NCBI GenBank assembly: GCA_946811185.2
Contig: OX328106.1
Span: 33,663,694 to 33,727,693, forward strand
Direction of reading: 5' to 3'
Length of the DNA: 64,000 nt
DNA from: Hippopus hippopus
Taxonomy: Eukaryota; Mollusca; Bivalvia; Cardiida; Cardiidae
The stretch's first letter is position 1, and every line of letters begins with the position of its first letter. A program made the position numbers and the translations under genes. The notes under the pieces are model-generated. The model saw only the letters and a list, made by a program, of their open reading frames with translations. It searched no databases and was not told where the DNA came from. This document shows positions 33,741 to 44,348 of this stretch, piece by piece.

Positions 33741-34563
33741 ATTGAAAGCATCTTACAATACCATTCAAACAAAGAATTTCTTTGTTACTGTCTTTTCTAG
33801 TCCAGCAAATGAGTTAACTGTTACTTGATAACATGTGTCAAAGCTTGTATAGATGAAGTGACGCCTCAATCAATAAATAAACTCTGGGTGACATTGTGTT
33901 TACTAATAATTCAGAATGTTGCATGCAACATGTTGCGTATCTGTTGACCTTTGACCTAAAAATATAGCTAAAAAATTTGATTAATCAAGCACCAAAGACA
34001 CAGTTTAAATGTGCTTGCTTTAAGTAACAAAAGCTTCCAAAAGTAAAAGAGGGTGTAAAAAATTAATGCATTTGAAGTTAAATCATACCTTTTTAGATTA
34101 TGGAAATTATTGTGAAGATGACAATCTGCTGATATACAGTTGGTCCAAGTGTTAGTCACTGGGAGAAAAATGAATTTTAATATCAGGTTTCGTAAAGTAA
34201 ACAGAAGATAGAGTGAACTGGCAACTTTTGACCTACTTTTAAGATTTATTTGTCTGTTGTAAGACTAAAGGGATTTTATGGAACCATTATTATGAGATGA
34301 CTTACTTGGTATAATGCATAACAGAGATGCATTAAAAAACAGCCTTTTACCAGAGTGCCACTCACTTTGCATCACAATACTTGTTACGTTTTTCATTAGG
34401 TATGAGCTAAGTTAAAGGAGTAACCCCATCATATTTTCAGAGCCTTGTATTTGGAACTCTTGCAATTGGGAAAAACATCATTTTTTGGATTGGATTGGAA
34501 ATATCGCCCAATTATGGCTATATAATCTTCTTAAGAATGATAGTGATTACGGGCCTTGTGAAA
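33741..34563. other. No recognisable feature
   Basis: AT-rich. 'cttttagattatggaaatta' and 'gaagatgacaatctg' recur loosely at 44770-44830 and 61500-61530, so a diverged low-copy repeat is possible. Confidence 0.4.
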
Positions 34564-35469
34564 CCCCTGTCACACTAGAAATTCCCACAGCATCCATGAA
34601 AAAATGCAGAACGCCCAGGTGTGTGCAGTGCAATCGCAAGCATCACCACAGCAACACAATGGTATCGTGAGTAGATGTGTTGAGATGTTCAAGATCGCCA
34701 AGCGACGGCACATACATTGAGCATGCACAAAACAAACTCTCGCTCAGCGTTCTGATAAGAGCGCAGTGGGATCACCGTAAGGTTGCCTTAAATTAGCAGC
34801 ACAGTAAGATCTCCCACAGTGCCACGGGAGCTCTGCCAGCGCACACACAGGTCGTAGTGCGAACACTGTGGTTGTCAGTGGTGCTTGCACAGAGATTGTA
34901 CCACATTCTCTGAGATTCACTGCTTCCCAACTGGGCTTGTACAGACCGCCAAACAATGCTGACACAGAGTGTTATTTATTTTACTGCACTCTTACAACAT
35001 CTGTTTGCAAATGCGACGGCGATCATTGTGCCTCTAGGGCGCTTCTACTGTCCACCGGTCATTACCTGACAATAATGAACATAAAGTAGTTGAAGTTCAT
35101 TTCACCATGGCTGATGTATCTTAGCAAGCTGGGTCGTGCTGGTTGATGAGGTGACGGTGGTTGATATGCTTCCGTAAGCGTATTGTGAGGGCCTTAAGAA
35201 TACCATGAATGCCCTGTGCACATAGTGTGAGCACTGTGAAAGCGCAGTGCACACAGTGGAAGTACCGTAAGAGCGCAGAGAATTGCCAAGAAGAACTCCG
35301 TACGAACAGGCCCTAGGAGCTACAAAGTAACACCTTGGTCGTGGTGTGAACGCTGTGACATATCCAACAAAGTGAAAAATGTCCGTTTTTTCCTGCAATC
35401 TCTTGGCGCTCTGGGAAATTACACAACACTGTGCCAATGCAGTGGAAACATTTTATAGTGTGACAGGGG
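34564..35469. mobile_element. GC-richer TIR element, ~0.9 kb
   Basis: The left end CCCCTGTCACACTAGAAATT is mirrored by the right end 'attttatagtgtgacagggg'. Base composition is clearly richer in G+C than its neighbours, and the interior is dense in GCACTGTG/CACAGTGC-type motifs that can pair with one another. Open frames on both strands (73-111 codons) show no domain. No target duplication identified. Confidence 0.6.
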
Positions 35470-35604
35470 CTTAAAAAGTGTTTAATCCATCAGGCTTGAA
35501 GGACTTGCAATGACCGAGTGCAACAAACTCTGGAGACGTTAAATGATGGAACTCTTAAATTACCACAAGTATTTAGTAGTGCGAAAGCAGCACCCATAAC
35601 CTTT

Positions 35605-35800
35605 AACAAAACAATTCCATGAAGAAAAAGACTTTCGAAACCACTGACAGAAAAGGAGAAAATGGTGGTTGCAAGTATTTTCTCCTTCTCTCATAATGAT
35701 TTCTGCGCTTTCTGAGACAAATAAGACCACTTGAGCTGCAGTTACTGTTTCAACTCTGAATGTCTTTAATATGAACACATGTTAAATTTTGCCAAATGTT
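35605..35800 (+). mobile_element. M1 MITE, left end missing
   Basis: 'actttcgaaaccactgacag', 'ggagaaaatggtggttgcaa', and an end 'attttgccaaatgttaccc' next to the following copy. Confidence 0.55.
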
Positions 35801-36256
35801 ACCCTTTTACCACACAATACAACTTTTAAGGACCTTGAGGGAGAACCCTTTTGAAAACATTGTAGGAAAGGAAGAAAATACTGTTAACAAGCCTTTTCTT
35901 CTGTATTTTATTCTTTTCCCACAACATTTTCTACCCCATCAAATACAGAAATCACTAGTGAAGCAACATTTAAGGTCTATGGCCCCTAACTGTCATAGTT
36001 AAAGACAGAAGCTGCTGAGATCAGCCGAAAAGCCTTTATGAAAACAGCAATGTTACACGGTATTCACCAATGAGTTAGTGAGTCTACAGCCCCTAACTCT
36101 CATATTAAAAGACGGAAGCTGCTGAATTTGGCTGGAGAGCCTTTACAAAAACGTCGATGTTTACCAATGAGTTAGGGGCCGTAGACCTTAATATGACTTC
36201 TTCACATGCTTTCAATTTCATCAAGTCCAAATTTTGTTGTTGGTAGAGCATTAAAG
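35797..36256 (+). mobile_element. M1 MITE split by a small TTAA element
   Basis: Left part 'acccttttaccacacaatac' to ~35969. Right part from 36192 ('tatgacttcttcacatgctt') to 'gttggtagagcattaa'. The palindrome is disrupted by a T-rich insert. Confidence 0.6.
35970..36191. mobile_element. 222 bp TTAA-bounded inverted-repeat element
   Basis: Left TTAAGGTCTATGGCCCCTAA and right 'gagttaggggccgtagacct' then TAA, so the ends are inverted ~22 bp repeats with TTAA at both edges. Inside, 'cccctaactctcatattaaa' and 'gacggaagctgctga' repeat the left part (36090-36125), making it an internal partial dimer. It sits inside an M1 copy. Confidence 0.7.
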
Positions 36257-36311
36257 GGGTATTTCTTAACAACTTGATCAAAATATAAGACTTTCCCACA
36301 TTCAAAGTGTT

Positions 36312-36540
36312 TTAACCCATTACCACACAATCCCGAGTTTTAACGACCCTGTAAGAGAAGGCTTTTGAAAACATTGTGGGAAAAGGAGAAAATGCTGGTA
36401 ACCAGCATTTTCTCCTTTTCCCACAATGTTTTCTACTCCATCCAAAACAATAATCATCATTTCGGTTACATTTAATTTGTCGTCTGCAAATCCTTTCAAA
36501 TTGGACCAGTCCAAATTTTTGTCGTTTGGTAAAGAGTTAA
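36312..36540 (+). mobile_element. M1 MITE, best full-length copy
   Basis: Ends TTAACCCATTACCACACAAT and 'gtttggtaaagagttaa'. The palindrome runs without mismatch from 'aaaacattgtgggaaaagg' through GCTGGTAACCAGC to 'ccttttcccacaatgtttt', ~65 bp. TTAA edges with CCC(T/A)TTACCA inverted ends fit a piggyBac-type TTAA target, but no transposase copy is in the window, so the family is inferred from ends only. Chance frames through it give peptides such as ENIVGKGENAGYQHF, which recur in other copies. Confidence 0.9.
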
Positions 36541-36712
36541 GACAACAAATCAAATGTTGTTCAAAGTTGAATTTGTCTTTGAAAATTTACGAGAAAAAAC
36601 ATTTTGGGAAGAGGAGAAAATGCTGGTTACCAGCATTTTGTCCTTGTCCCAACCATGTTTTTTTAAATTCCTTCCTTCTTCAGTCCGTTATGAAAATGGA
36701 TTCTTCAATTAA
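36541..36712 (-). mobile_element. M1 MITE, left TIR missing
   Basis: Abuts the copies on both sides. 'gacaacaaatcaaatgttg', palindrome centre GCTGGTTACCAGC, and an end at TTAA 36709-36712. Confidence 0.65.
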
Positions 36713-36913
36713 CTCTGTTTAGAATTTTAGACCAGTCCAATCCAAAAGCATTTGCAGAAGATGCAATATATGTGTTTCAAAAATTGAAATTTGTTTTTGG
36801 AAGGGTAGACACCAATGTGGGAAAAGGAGAAAATACAACATTTTTCTCCCACAATGTTTTCAAAAGTCTTCTTGTTTGGGGTTACAACTTTGGATAGTTT
36901 GGTAAAGGGTTAA
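36709..36913 (-). mobile_element. M1 MITE, third in a row
   Basis: TTAACTCTGTTTAGAATTTT to 'gtttggtaaagggttaa'. The palindrome centre is deleted ('gagaaaatacaacatttttc'). Confidence 0.75.
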
Positions 36914-36950
36914 GAGATAAGTATTTTTATTATTTTTTCTGTTTTACCAG

Positions 36951-36982
36951 GTTCATCTGAAGATATTGACCATTTAATGAAG
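36951..36982 (+). CDS. Candidate exon 2, 32 nt
   Basis: Seen: a strong T-rich tract 'ttattttttctgttttaccag' ends at 36950, and 'atgaag|gttaaa' gives a moderate donor after 36982. Only one frame is open: two bases completing a codon (Gly with the single base left by candidate exon 1), then SSEDIDHLMK, ending on a codon boundary. That boundary fits the start of candidate exon 3. The other two frames stop within the exon. It lies 38 bp downstream of the three-copy M1 cluster. Being short it could be chance; the phase agreement with its neighbours is what supports it. A 32-nt exon is small but within the range known for animal microexons. Confidence 0.45.
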
Positions 36983-37494
36983 GTTAAAATAAGTGGCTAA
37001 AGTTATCAAGCTTTCTCTACAAGGGCTGAAAGGTAAATAACAGTTACTGTGTCATTTGATTGAAAGCACTGTTTTTCCCTAGAACTGTGCATCAGATCAT
37101 TTTATGGTTTTTCTCCTATTTCCAAGATGCGGAGTTATGTGGTTTTTGTTTTTATACACTGCACTGATTCCTCTTGGAATTTTGATGACATTGCTCAGGT
37201 GTATGGCTTATTTTGTCTTTTGAGTTTGATTTCAGATGATCAATCTATACATCTAATTACACCTAATTGCTGGAATGCGATGCACAGATTGGTCAACAAA
37301 ATCAATTACAAAAGGCCGAAAAAACAATTTATCGTAGCATTCTGTAAAATTTTACCATTGGTCCAAGTAGAGTATAAAAACAAATGCTGCACAATTTCCC
37401 ACCTTATATTTTGCTATGTTAAAAATGTTTTTAAAAAAAAAAAACACTCCGAACTATCTAATACTAATCTTCATTTAGCAAACAATTTCATGTT
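36983..37494. other. No recognisable feature
   Basis: Intronic under the gene model. A 183-codon frame starting at 37127 runs from here into M1 sequence and is not supported as coding. Confidence 0.4.
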
Positions 37495-37680
37495 TAAAGA
37501 CCCTCTGGAAGACAGCCTTGAAAAACATCGTGCACAACAGAGAAAAAATGGGGGTTACACAGGCAATGTTTTTTTTTTTTTGTCCTATCAAAGACAAATT
37601 CTGTCAATTGAACCACATTTAATTTGTTGTCTGCAAATTTTATCAGATTTGAAAAGTCTAAATGTTTATGTCTGCTGAAC
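37495..37680 (+). mobile_element. M1 MITE, decayed
   Basis: 'gaccctctggaagacagcct', 'gacaaattctgtcaattgaa', 'atttgttgtctgcaaatttt'. The palindrome is unrecognisable. Confidence 0.45.
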
Positions 37681-37689
37681 ATTTTACTA

Positions 37690-40215
37690 TTTTTACCAAA
37701 TGACAAAATTTTAGATATGTAGAAATTGAAAGCATCCTCAGGCAACAAATTGAATATGATCAAAAATTGAAATGTACACTTTGAAGTCTAGAAACCATTG
37801 TGGTGATCAGCATTTTGTCCTTTTCCCACATTGTTTTCTAATGCCTTCTTCACGGGTAGGAAACTTCATATTCGGAGCCAATGGCTGTGACGAGAAAATG
37901 TTGTGTTGGTCTTTCGTTTCTGAAAATCTCGGCTGAAAAACAACCAAGAAACAGGTAAGCTTGTCATTATTTGTAATCATGTTTTCTTATGTCTTTGAAA
38001 TTCCAAAAAAAGGAGAATGTCATGCAATGCTCTGGTCTTTCAACATGTTTTCTGCACTACGAAAAGTTGTAACAAGTGTACAATGTTGTCTGAATCATTT
38101 GTGGCATGGGTTGATCGTAGCCGAAATAATACGTCACGGACCTAAATTTAATCTATCATTGCCGTTTAATTGGCAAATAAGAAAGAGTCTTGCTGTCCTT
38201 AAAGCGTGAATTAATGTCTTGAAATGTTACATTCACTGCTGGTAAGGAATTGAAAAGAAATAGCACAAAAATGATAAAAATAAAGAAGGGCTCCGATTAT
38301 GTGGGCCAGCTCTGAATATGTAAGTCAGCACCGATTGATGAGGGCTTCATTTCAAAAATTTACTTTTCTGTGAAAAATTAGAAAGTATGCTTTTTTTTTT
38401 CCGGCTAATAGCTTTCAGTCCAAAATGTAGTACATTAATTTTTGTTGGACAGAACATGGCCAAATTTATGAAAATACAAGGGACTGGTATTGTCATGATT
38501 GAAAAATGTTGTCGAACATTAGTCTATTTAAATTTTGAAAATACTTTTGTGTAGCTTTTGGTTAACAGAATGGTGTATACATGTATATAGCATTTGTCAT
38601 GCTTTCGTCATAAGTGTAGCCACACGTAAGCAAAAATAATGAATAATACGTGGCATCTTTGGAAGGTTATTTGGGGTTGAAACTGTCATTAAAATGTTAA
38701 ATGGAAAATGTACCGACCATGGCAGAGATATTGAATAGAAAAAAGAAAAACTTTTACAAAGCGTAAGAAATACAATTGACCTACTCGCAATACACACCTA
38801 ATGGTGTATGTGTGAACACTCTTAACTCTTTTAACACTTAACACGACACAACAGTATGTCAGTTGGGTGGGTATATACAAGTCTATTACAGCAAAAAAAG
38901 ACTCATTTTCACAAGCAGGTCAAAACCAAAACATGTTCATAGATCCGTGATTCTCATTGTACTCACTCAGATCTTTCAATGTTCAATTAACCAAATGCAT
39001 ATTAGATCAGAATATGTCACATATCAGTTATTTTCTAAACCGATGATAAACAAACATCCATCCAAACGAATGATCACATTTTGTGCAGTCTAATCTTTAT
39101 CTACAATGGCTGCAGAAGCAACTAAAGTTGTGACAGGCACTTACTTTAAAGGTTCAAAATAAATAGCTTCGAGTTATTTTATTTTCGTTTTCCGTCCTAG
39201 ATATTTGTGTAAATGTCCTAAACATTATCTTATGCACCTGTTTCATAAATCTCAAGCCGACCCCTCTCCCTTTTTATAATGTAGAAATCATTTACTTTAC
39301 ATCGCAATTAGATTGAGATTCCAGCTCCAATATCATTATTCATTGAGTGTGTATGCAGATTAGCTGTTTTGAGTCATTATTTAGGATAAAAAGGTAGTTT
39401 GACATGTGGGCTGCACTTACGACGAAAGCATGACAAATGCTAGATACATGTTTACACCATTCTGTTAACCAAAAGCTACACAAAAGTATTTTCAAAATTT
39501 AAATAGACTAATGTTCGACAGCATTTTTGAACCATGACAGTACCAGTCCTTTGTATTTTCATAAATTTGGCCATGTTCCATCCAACAAATGTACTACATT
39601 TTGGACTGAAAGGTATTAACGGAAAAACAAAGCATACTTCCTAAGTAATTTTTTACAGAAAACTAATTTTTGAAATGAAGCCCTCATCAATCGGTGCCAA
39701 CTTGCATCTTCAGAGCCGGTCCACATAATCGGAGCCCTTCTTTATTTTTATCATTTTTGTGCTATTTCAATTCTTTACCATCAGTGAATGTAACATTTCA
39801 AGACATTAATTCACGCTTTAAGGACATCAAGACTCTTTCTTATTTTCCAATTAAATGGCAATAAAAGACTAAATTTAGGTCTGTGACATATTATTTCTGC
39901 TACGGTCAACCCACGCCACAAATGATTCAGACAATATTGTACACTTGTTATAACTTTCCGTAGTGCAGAAAACACTTTGAAAGGCCAGAGCATTGCATGA
40001 CATTCTCCTTTTTTGGAATTTCAAAGACATAAAAACACATGATTACAAATAATGACAAGCTTACCTGTTTTCGGTTGTTTTTCAGCCGACATTTTCAAAA
40101 ATGGTAGACCAACACAACATTTTCTCGTCAGAGCCATTGGCTCCGAATATGAAGTGTCCTACCCGTGTTCTTCCTCTGGATCATTAAAAGTCGAGATTGT
40201 GTGGTAAAGCGTTAA
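37690..40215 (-). mobile_element. M1 MITE split by the fold-back element
   Basis: Left part 'tttttaccaaatgacaaaat' to 'ttttctaatgccttctt'. Right part from 40168 'ttcttcctctggatcattaa' to 'gtggtaaagcgttaa'. Joined, it matches the usual M1 right half. Confidence 0.75.
37851..40167. mobile_element. 2.3 kb fold-back element with ~770 bp inverted arms
   Basis: The left arm 37851 to ~38627 and the right arm ~39404 to 40167 are inverted copies, with ends CACGGGTAGG and CCTACCCGTG. A ~775 bp non-repeated loop lies between. TTCTT flanks both sides (37846-37850, 40168-40172), a 5 bp target duplication. Matching frames in the two arms (near 38022-38209 + and 39811-39993 -) differ at many residues with few silent changes, so neither looks like a selected gene. 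CAC ends with a 5 bp duplication recall Transib-type elements, but the following bases do not match its usual end, so no family is claimed. Confidence 0.8.
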
Positions 40216-40316
40216 GCATGCACTTTTAATACTGTCAGAGTATATTACATGAAAAGATATAGAAAGGAAACAGAACAAGCATTTTCCAGACATCTGATAT
40301 AACCCTGAACTGTGTA

Positions 40317-40443
40317 CTGTGTCACCCAGTGCATATGCAAATTGCAGTCATTGTTTGTTGAAATATTAAATTAATAATTAATAGTTGAAGTATGAGATAT
40401 AATATTTTAACAAACAATGACTGCAATATACACTGGGTGACAG
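40317..40443. repeat. Inverted repeat, ~45 bp arms
   Basis: Left 'tgtgtcacccagtg', then 'ttgcagtcattgtttgttga'. Right 'ttaacaaacaatgactgcaa', then 'cactgggtgacag'. About 28 bp of AT-rich spacer. Confidence 0.7.
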
Positions 40444-40444
40444 T

Positions 40445-40590
40445 ACCAAACAACAATATAATTGTCAACCATTCCAAATTAAAACCATTTGCAGACATCA
40501 AACTCAGTGTGGCTCAGATGATACGTTTTGCTTCTGAAAGGAAAGAAAACATCACTGGAAAAGGAGAAGAAGCTTGTTACCTGCTATAAA
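40445..40590 (-). mobile_element. M1 MITE, left part only
   Basis: 'taccaaacaacaatataatt', 'gcagacatcaaactcagtg', 'gaaaacatcactggaaaagg'. It ends within the palindrome. Confidence 0.5.
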
Positions 40591-40987
40591 TTTAAACATC
40601 AGCAGGAGAAGTTCCTCCCTGAGGAACAATTGCCATGAATTTTGCTCATACAGTTGGCCAGGAGTCATCTTCAGTTCTTCTACATAATCAAATATTGTCA
40701 AAAGGAACAATGCTGAAGTCATTAAACGTCTAACTGAATCTGTGGTAACCTATTTTCGTAACTTTGTAAATTTTTAACATGTTGAATAGATTGGAAATTT
40801 TTAGAAACCACATGAGCACGTCTGTCTTTAGTCAAAATTAACAAATTTTTATATAACCTTCAAACTGCATAATGGTAGCTTTTGACAAAACTGAAATTAG
40901 AGGAACTTGATGTTTTGTAAGCAAAAATCATGATACTGTGTACTCTTAGCTGAGGGGGGAAAAAAACACAAAATAGGAAAAGAATTA

Positions 40988-41223
40988 TTAACCCTATGAG
41001 GAGCTACATAATCCCGAGTTTTAATGACCCTGTGGAAGAGGGCTTTTGAAAACATTTTGAGAAAAGAAGAAAATGCTGGTAGCCAGCATTTTCTCCTTTT
41101 CTCAAAGTGTTTTACACCCTTTCAAAGAAAAATTCCAATGTTTGAGCTACATTTTATTTGTTGTCTGCATATGTATTTAATTTGGACAAGGCCTGAAATG
41201 TTGCAATTTTGGTAAAGAGTTAA
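40988..41223 (+). mobile_element. M1 MITE, full length
   Basis: TTAACCCTATGAGGAGCTAC to 'ttttggtaaagagttaa'. The palindrome has matched changes in both arms ('acattttgagaaaagaag' and 'cttttctcaaagtgttt'). Confidence 0.85.
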
Positions 41224-41369
41224 TTTTCCTGTTTCTTGGAGGTGAATCTTGGACCTTTAAAACCATATTCTACTGCACATCGACAAATTGAGCCAGCCGC
41301 ACAACCATGTACATGTCGCAAAATTGTACTTATCCCTCGTGTTAATGGCTACCCAGCGGGTATATTCAA

Positions 41370-41444
41370 CAAATTTAATTTGTTGTTTGCAAATGCTTTC
41401 ATTTTGGATGAGGCTTGAATTTTTTTGTCCGCTAAAAGAGTTAA
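41370..41444 (+). mobile_element. M1 MITE, right-end fragment
   Basis: 'tttaatttgttgtttgcaaa', 'ctttcattttggatgaggc', end 'gctaaaagagttaa'. Confidence 0.55.
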
Positions 41445-41823
41445 TTAAGCATGAGGTAAAACACTATTGGCCTGTTGGAGGAACAGATATTTTACTTAAG
41501 AGATTTGCATTTTGAGGAATTCATTTTAGAAACCTTTGTTTGGTTAGGGGAAATTTGCATTTCTTCCGTTGTAATTCAATAAAAGATCCTGAACTGAGCA
41601 TTTGCATAATGGCTTTCATTGTTAACCCTTGGTTGTTGATAATTAGAATCTTAGCTCCCCTCAACTTGTGACAAGCCAGATAGTTCAGTCAGTAATGTGC
41701 AGGGCTAGAAACCAAGAGTTGGCTAGTTTGTTTGTTTGTGCTCTGCCAAATCCTTTCTATGGATTCACAATGGTCTTTGAAACAGGATAATTTCTCCTTT
41801 TTCATTGCTGAACACTGTTTCAG

Positions 41824-41894
41824 CAGTTTTTATATAGGAGCAGCTGGTGGCTTGGAAAGACTATTGTGCTAAATTCTCGTAAAAGAAACAACAG
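41824..41894 (+). CDS. Candidate exon 3
   Basis: Seen: 'tttttcattgctgaacactgtttcag' region ends at 41823 and a textbook donor 'aacag|gtaagc' follows 41894. One frame is open for 23 codons plus two bases (QFLYRSSWWLGKTIVLNSRKR, then NN); the other two frames stop. It begins on a codon boundary, as candidate exon 2 requires, and leaves 'ag', which completes an Arg codon with the first base of candidate exon 4. The acceptor is a CAGCAG pair, so use of the second AG (start 41827) would drop one Gln without changing frame. Not inside any repeat recognised here. Protein family not recognised; the basic SRKR stretch and tryptophan pair are the only notable features. Confidence 0.6.
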
Positions 41895-42919
41895 GTAAGC
41901 AGGGAAAGGTGGACTGGCTGCAATGATATACATAGAGTGATGTTGAAAACTGTTGAACTGTTGAAAAACATAAACTAATGCCGCCCCCCCCTCCCCCCAC
42001 TTAATAGCAGTTATAAACAACTAGCATGCACTGGCTACAGTTAAGATTTAGCTACAATGTAAGGAACAGTTACTCTTAATTAAAAAATACGAGTTACTGT
42101 TAGCAAAAATATGAATGGAAGAAAATATGAGTTACTGTTAGCAAAAGTATGAACGGAAGGAAACATTGATAGAAAAGGAATAATAATTTTTGCATTGATC
42201 AATTTCTTTATGTCTTTTCCTGCATAGCTCCTGGAACCTGCCATCAGAAAGGATTTGAAAATTTGCATATTATGTACAATAGGGGGGTATAAGTGATTAT
42301 TCTGATGAACTGTTAATTTTTCTTACCATTCTTTGGAGCATGCAGTCTGATCTCAAATCTGCACTGTTCCATATGATAAGTTTTATGTGTAAAAAAGATT
42401 TATTTGAATGTTTGTAACTATGGTGTTAAACAAAGTTTTCAACATTCTTTTAGATACATTGCAGTGCATCTATCCACGTTTTCTGGGATTATTATGTACC
42501 ATTACTTGGCACAACTTTCCTCTCAAGCCACTGGCTGCTTTCTTACATAACTATCCTCAAAACACTGATCAGGGTTGGTGTCAAAAAAGAATTTTGAAAT
42601 CACATAATTTGGGCTTTTACTGATGGCTGCAAATGTCAGTTTTGTCCATATAGCACTGTAGAGTTCCAGCATTTCTGCTTGCAGACAACTGCTATTTTTT
42701 TGCCGTGCAGACCACACATAGAAGGCAAAATCTCCTTTTGCCTGTTTTTACCTGTGTTTCATGTTTTAAACCAAAGTTTATGTTGATTTTACGGGAAAGC
42801 TTTCAAAGTTACCTGCTGCAAATTTGTTTCAAGAGGTAGCGCACATTTATAGATTAAGGTAATGTAGTCCTCATTGCTTGTGTTACAAATTATGATGCAT
42901 GGGTACTATTGATCAATGC
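41895..42919. other. No recognisable feature
   Basis: Intronic under the gene model. It holds a C-rich run at ~41982-41998 and, at ~42339-42375, a fragment of the 'cagtctgatct' repeat. Confidence 0.4.
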
Positions 42920-43130
42920 CTAACCCTGTACCAAAGAATCCTATTTTATCATCTGTGAGGAAAATAGCTTTTGAAAACATCAAGGGAAAAGGAGAAAATG
43001 CTGGTAGCAAGCATTTTCTCCTATTCACACAATCTTTTTTATTCTTTCATAGACAAACCCCATTATTTTAGCCATATTTAAGCTGTTGTGTGCAAATGTT
43101 ACAACTCGGGGTTATGTGGTAAAGCGTTAA
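42920..43130 (+). mobile_element. M1 MITE, near full length
   Basis: 'ctaaccctgtaccaaagaat' to 'tatgtggtaaagcgttaa'. Palindrome centre 'gctggtagcaagc'. Confidence 0.75.
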
Positions 43131-43554
43131 CAGAGCTGTACAATATTGCAGCATATGAATGATTAATTAACTTTACAGAGGACTTACTGTAATTATTGGC
43201 AGCTTAATGGTATCATTCTGTAATCATGTTGTTTATCCAGATAATTATCCAATTTTACTGTCTAAAATTACCGGTACCTGTCTCTGATATTACATAAGAT
43301 TCTGTTTGGTGATGCTGATGGCTGAAACTTTGGGCCAAAGAACATCTTTTGCCAGGTTAGTTTGACTTTTTATCCTGTGTGGTGAGCCTATAGAGCTCTG
43401 TTTATACCTTGTAGGCAGTTTGTCTGGGGAAAAGGTCCAAATAATCTCAGTTTCATTTGTTGATATGTAGTGCTTTGATTAAAACCTAGCATCAGATACT
43501 TTGGCATAGGGTTTGAATATACAGGGAATACCCAGATAGCTTAAATTCCTCCGA

Positions 43555-43670
43555 GATTGATCTTTAGGCTGCTAAGCGCAACTCAGTGCCCTTTTGCGGA
43601 CAGTGTATATGAAGATTAGACTGCACAAAGTGTGCAGTTTGATCTTGGATCTACGCTGTCTGATACGGTG
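43555..43670. mobile_element. Short palindromic repeat, CAGTCTGATCT family
   Basis: 'cagtgcccttttgcggacag', then a palindrome 'agattagactgcacaaagtg' / 'tgcagtttgatcttggatct'. Relatives at 22645, 42345, 59160-59280, 59765-60030 and 62650-62750. Probably a small MITE; its ends are not defined. Confidence 0.5.
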
Positions 43671-43759
43671 AGTTTGTTTTCCAGCAAACATAATTTTGTA
43701 ATCGCAATGTTTCAGTGTATGTTATTGGCTGGAAATCTTCATTCCATTTATTTAGCAGT

Positions 43760-43971
43760 TTAACCCTTTACCACACAATCACGATTTTTAGTGACCTTAG
43801 GAAAGGAGACATTTGAAAACATTGTGGGTAAAGGAGAAAATGCCGGTAACCAGCATTTTCTCCTTTTCCCACAATGTTTTCTACCCTATCAAAGACAGAA
43901 ATTATCATTTTACCGACTTTTAAAATGTCGTCTGCAAATACTTTCAATTTGGTCGTTTGGTAAAGAGTTAA
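43760..43971 (+). mobile_element. M1 MITE, full length
   Basis: TTAACCCTTTACCACACAAT to 'tcgtttggtaaagagttaa'. The palindrome is nearly perfect. A ~15 bp deletion removes 'acaagtctaaaatttt' before the right end. Confidence 0.9.
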
Positions 43972-44114
43972 GGATTAAGGATGGTAATAGCCAATGGAAG
44001 GAGCACTAAGATACAGTAGTATTGGCTGTCATTAATTGGTACATAGAATTATTGATGAGATGGTTTTCCTTTCTTCTGTATTGATGAATCATGGCTACAT
44101 ACATCCTGTCTCAT

Positions 44115-44348
44115 TTACCCCTTTACTAAACAACAGTTTTTTAGACTTATCCAAATTGAAAGCATTTGCAGACGACAATATAAAATATTTTTGTAAATTG
44201 AGAAATAAAAATAAGTTCTATGAAGGACAAAAAACACTGTGGAAAAGGGAGAAAATGCTGGTTACCAGCATTTTTCTCCTTTTCCAACTGAATTCAAAAG
44301 CTTACACCTAGGATCATAAAAAGTCAGGATTGTGTGGTAAAGGGTTAA
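44115..44348 (-). mobile_element. M1 MITE, shares its right TTAA with the next copy
   Basis: 'ttacccctttactaaacaac' to 'gtggtaaagggttaa'. Palindrome centre GCTGGTTACCAGC. Confidence 0.8.

Noticed and set aside
37127..37678. 183-codon frame on the + strand
   Set aside because: Its second half is M1 sequence and the first half has no domain, splice support or composition change.
38022..39993. Mirrored ~60-residue frames in the fold-back arms as a conserved gene
   Set aside because: Differences between the two frames are mostly residue-changing, as expected for decaying non-coding DNA.
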